Under the pieces are notes generated by a model. It was given only the letters and a program-made list of their open reading frames with translations. It made no database searches and was not told the DNA's origin. The position numbers and the translations under genes are program-made. Shown piece by piece: positions 62,926-64,000 of a stretch of 64,000 nt of DNA. The first letter of the stretch is position 1; each line of letters starts with the position of its first letter. This DNA is from Bacillus sp. UNC41MFS5 (GTDB lineage Bacteria > Bacillota > Bacilli > Bacillales_B > DSM-18226). The stretch covers positions 1,096,808 to 1,160,807 of the forward strand of contig NZ_KK366017.1 of the NCBI RefSeq assembly GCF_000686805.1, given 5' to 3'.

Positions 62926-63774
62926 ATGAACTCACATGAAAAAAGCGCAAACAACGGTCTAGAGAAAACGATTCAAACCGATTTTCAGAAATCGATGTCC
63001 TATGGGGATTATCTTCAACTAGATAAGATCTTATCTAGTCAGCATCGGGTATCCGATCACCATGATGAAATGTTATTTATCATCATCCATCAAGCTAGTG
63101 AACTATGGATGAAATTAATCATTCATGAATTGACAGCGGCCATTGGGTATATACAAAATAACGATTTGGAGCCTTCATTCAAAATCCTTTCCCGGGTTTC
63201 GCGAATACAACAGCAATTGATTCAGTCATGGAGTGTGCTTTCGACACTGACACCTGCGGAGTACTTAGAGTTTCGGGATAAATTGGGTCAATCCTCAGGG
63301 TTCCAGTCTTATCAGAATCGGTTGATTGAATTTGCTTTAGGCAACAAAAATGCTCATACACTAGCAGTCTATCAACATCAAACAGAGCTATATGAAAAAA
63401 TGCAAGCGGCCCTGCATCAACCAAGTATTTATGATGCTGCAATCCAGGCACTCGTTGCACGTGGATTACCTGTCGATCATGAAGCTCGTAATCGGGATTT
63501 GTCCAAAAACTACGAGCCAAACGCAAGTGTTGAGGAGGCATGGCTAACCGTCTATCGAAATGTTGATCAATACTGGGATTTATACGAGTTGGCAGAGAAA
63601 TTAGTAGATATCGGCAATCAACAGCAATTATGGCGATTTAACCATATGAGTACCGTAGAGAGAATTATCGGTCATAAGCAGGGGACAGGTGGATCGTCTG
63701 GAGTGTCTTATTTAAAACGAGCACTAGACCAACAATTTTTCCCAGAGCTTTGGAGTTTAAGAACGAAGCTTTAG
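62926..63774 (+). CDS. kynA: Tryptophan 2,3-dioxygenase
   Basis: Haem enzyme that opens the indole ring of tryptophan to N-formylkynurenine. [39 protein letters not shown] (haem-ligand and substrate region) and [23 protein letters not shown] are the defining blocks. 282 aa, normal for bacterial TDO. GGGAGG lies before ATG 62926. It is the last gene of the unit and a perfect terminator follows. Arylformamidase (kynB), needed for the next step and often beside kynA in Bacillus, is absent here. Confidence 0.95.
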   Translation: MNSHEKSANNGLEKTIQTDFQKSMSYGDYLQLDKILSSQHRVSDHHDEMLFIIIHQASELWMKLIIHELTAAIGYIQNNDLEPSFKILSRVSRIQQQLIQSWSVLSTLTPAEYLEFRDKLGQSSGFQSYQNRLIEFALGNKNAHTLAVYQHQTELYEKMQAALHQPSIYDAAIQALVARGLPVDHEARNRDLSKNYEPNASVEEAWLTVYRNVDQYWDLYELAEKLVDIGNQQQLWRFNHMSTVERIIGHKQGTGGSSGVSYLKRALDQQFFPELWSLRTKL

Positions 63775-63802
63775 ATTGAATAGATTAAAAAGGTACAATT
63801 GG

Positions 63803-63837
63803 CCGCAAACCTTGTTATTAGGTTTGCGGTTTTTTTT
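63803..63837 (+). terminator. Rho-independent terminator of the kyn unit
   Basis: CCGCAAACCT / AGGTTTGCGG 10-bp perfect stem with a 7-base loop and eight T. Confidence 0.94.
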
Positions 63838-63869
63838 AATAAGATTAATCGGTGTTTCTAGTTCCAGTC

Positions 63870-64000
63870 AGGAAGGAAAATTGGTTCAATGGTAACCATA
63901 GAAAGCGGATGATGCCCGTGAAGGCAGAAAAATGGGATCAGCGGTAACCATAGGAAGCGTATGATGCCCGTGAAGGCAGAAAAATGGGATCAGCGGTAAC
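63870..64000. repeat. 52-bp tandem repeat array C (runs off the window)
   Basis: GCCCGTGAAGGCAGAAAAAT recurs at 63914 and 63966, exactly 52 apart, with an earlier degenerate half unit. It keeps GCCCGT, AAAAAT and CGGTAAC at the same positions as arrays A and B. The hairpin segment here reads CATA-GGAAGCG-TATG. The array continues past base 64000, so its full length is unknown. Confidence 0.92.

Overview
The window comes from a low-GC, endospore-forming Bacillaceae chromosome (Bacillus/Neobacillus-like). The signs are AGGAGG-type ribosome sites, frequent TTG/GTG starts, an Sda-like sporulation checkpoint peptide, a KinB-type kinase, a glgBCDA operon, CitST/CitM, a Bacillus-type PhaQ/PhaP pair and a PyrR leader. 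I see no rRNA, tRNA, transposase or phage module. No species is claimed.

Region by region. 1-11.5 kb: 3'-part of a glycerate kinase gene, an alkyladenine DNA glycosylase, an unknown minus-strand protein, a long-form threonine synthase, phaQ-phaP without the PHA synthase genes, sda-like and other small genes, a patatin-like lipase, a 52-bp tandem repeat array, a MerR/DUF3967 protein and a stand-alone ftsZ. 12-17.7 kb: glycogen operon glgB-C-D-A, without glgP. 17.7-31.4 kb: cysteine dioxygenase, a frameshifted EamA transporter, DUF2935 and surface-type proteins, a glycine riboswitch ahead of a CycA-type permease, a PyrR-type attenuator ahead of an MFS transporter, an FAD oxidase paired with a half-length MFS protein, a secreted lytic transglycosylase and a sporulation-type sensor kinase. 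31.6-36.6 kb: chitobiose-type PTS operon (regulator, IIB, IIC, GH4 glycosidase, IIA, ChbG deacetylase). 36.8-44.2 kb: GlcD-like oxidase, an HMGL-family aldolase, citST-citM and an AEC transporter. 44.3-48.6 kb: a 793-aa two-domain isoprenoid enzyme (terpene-synthase-like N-terminus, prenyl diphosphate synthase C-terminus), an HTH/J-domain protein and an SGNH esterase.

48.7-63.8 kb is a catabolic island. Two Crp/Fnr regulators diverge from an aromatic-acid MFS transporter and a long plus-strand series: HpaB-type anthranilate 3-monooxygenase, stand-alone FAD synthetase, flavin reductase, 3-hydroxyanthranilate dioxygenase, ACMS decarboxylase, 2-aminomuconate deaminase, semialdehyde dehydrogenase, 2-oxopentenoate hydratase and 4-oxalocrotonate decarboxylase. 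These are followed by kynU, an amino-acid permease and kynA. Together they predict tryptophan to kynurenine to anthranilate to 3-hydroxyanthranilate and meta-cleavage, with the three-component hydroxylase standing in for kynurenine 3-monooxygenase. kynB is not in the window.

The strongest leads are the fused isoprenoid enzyme, the KMO-less tryptophan route, the PyrR-controlled transporter, and a 52-bp intergenic tandem repeat family present in three arrays that keep the same register. Two of those arrays bracket the kynU-permease-kynA module.
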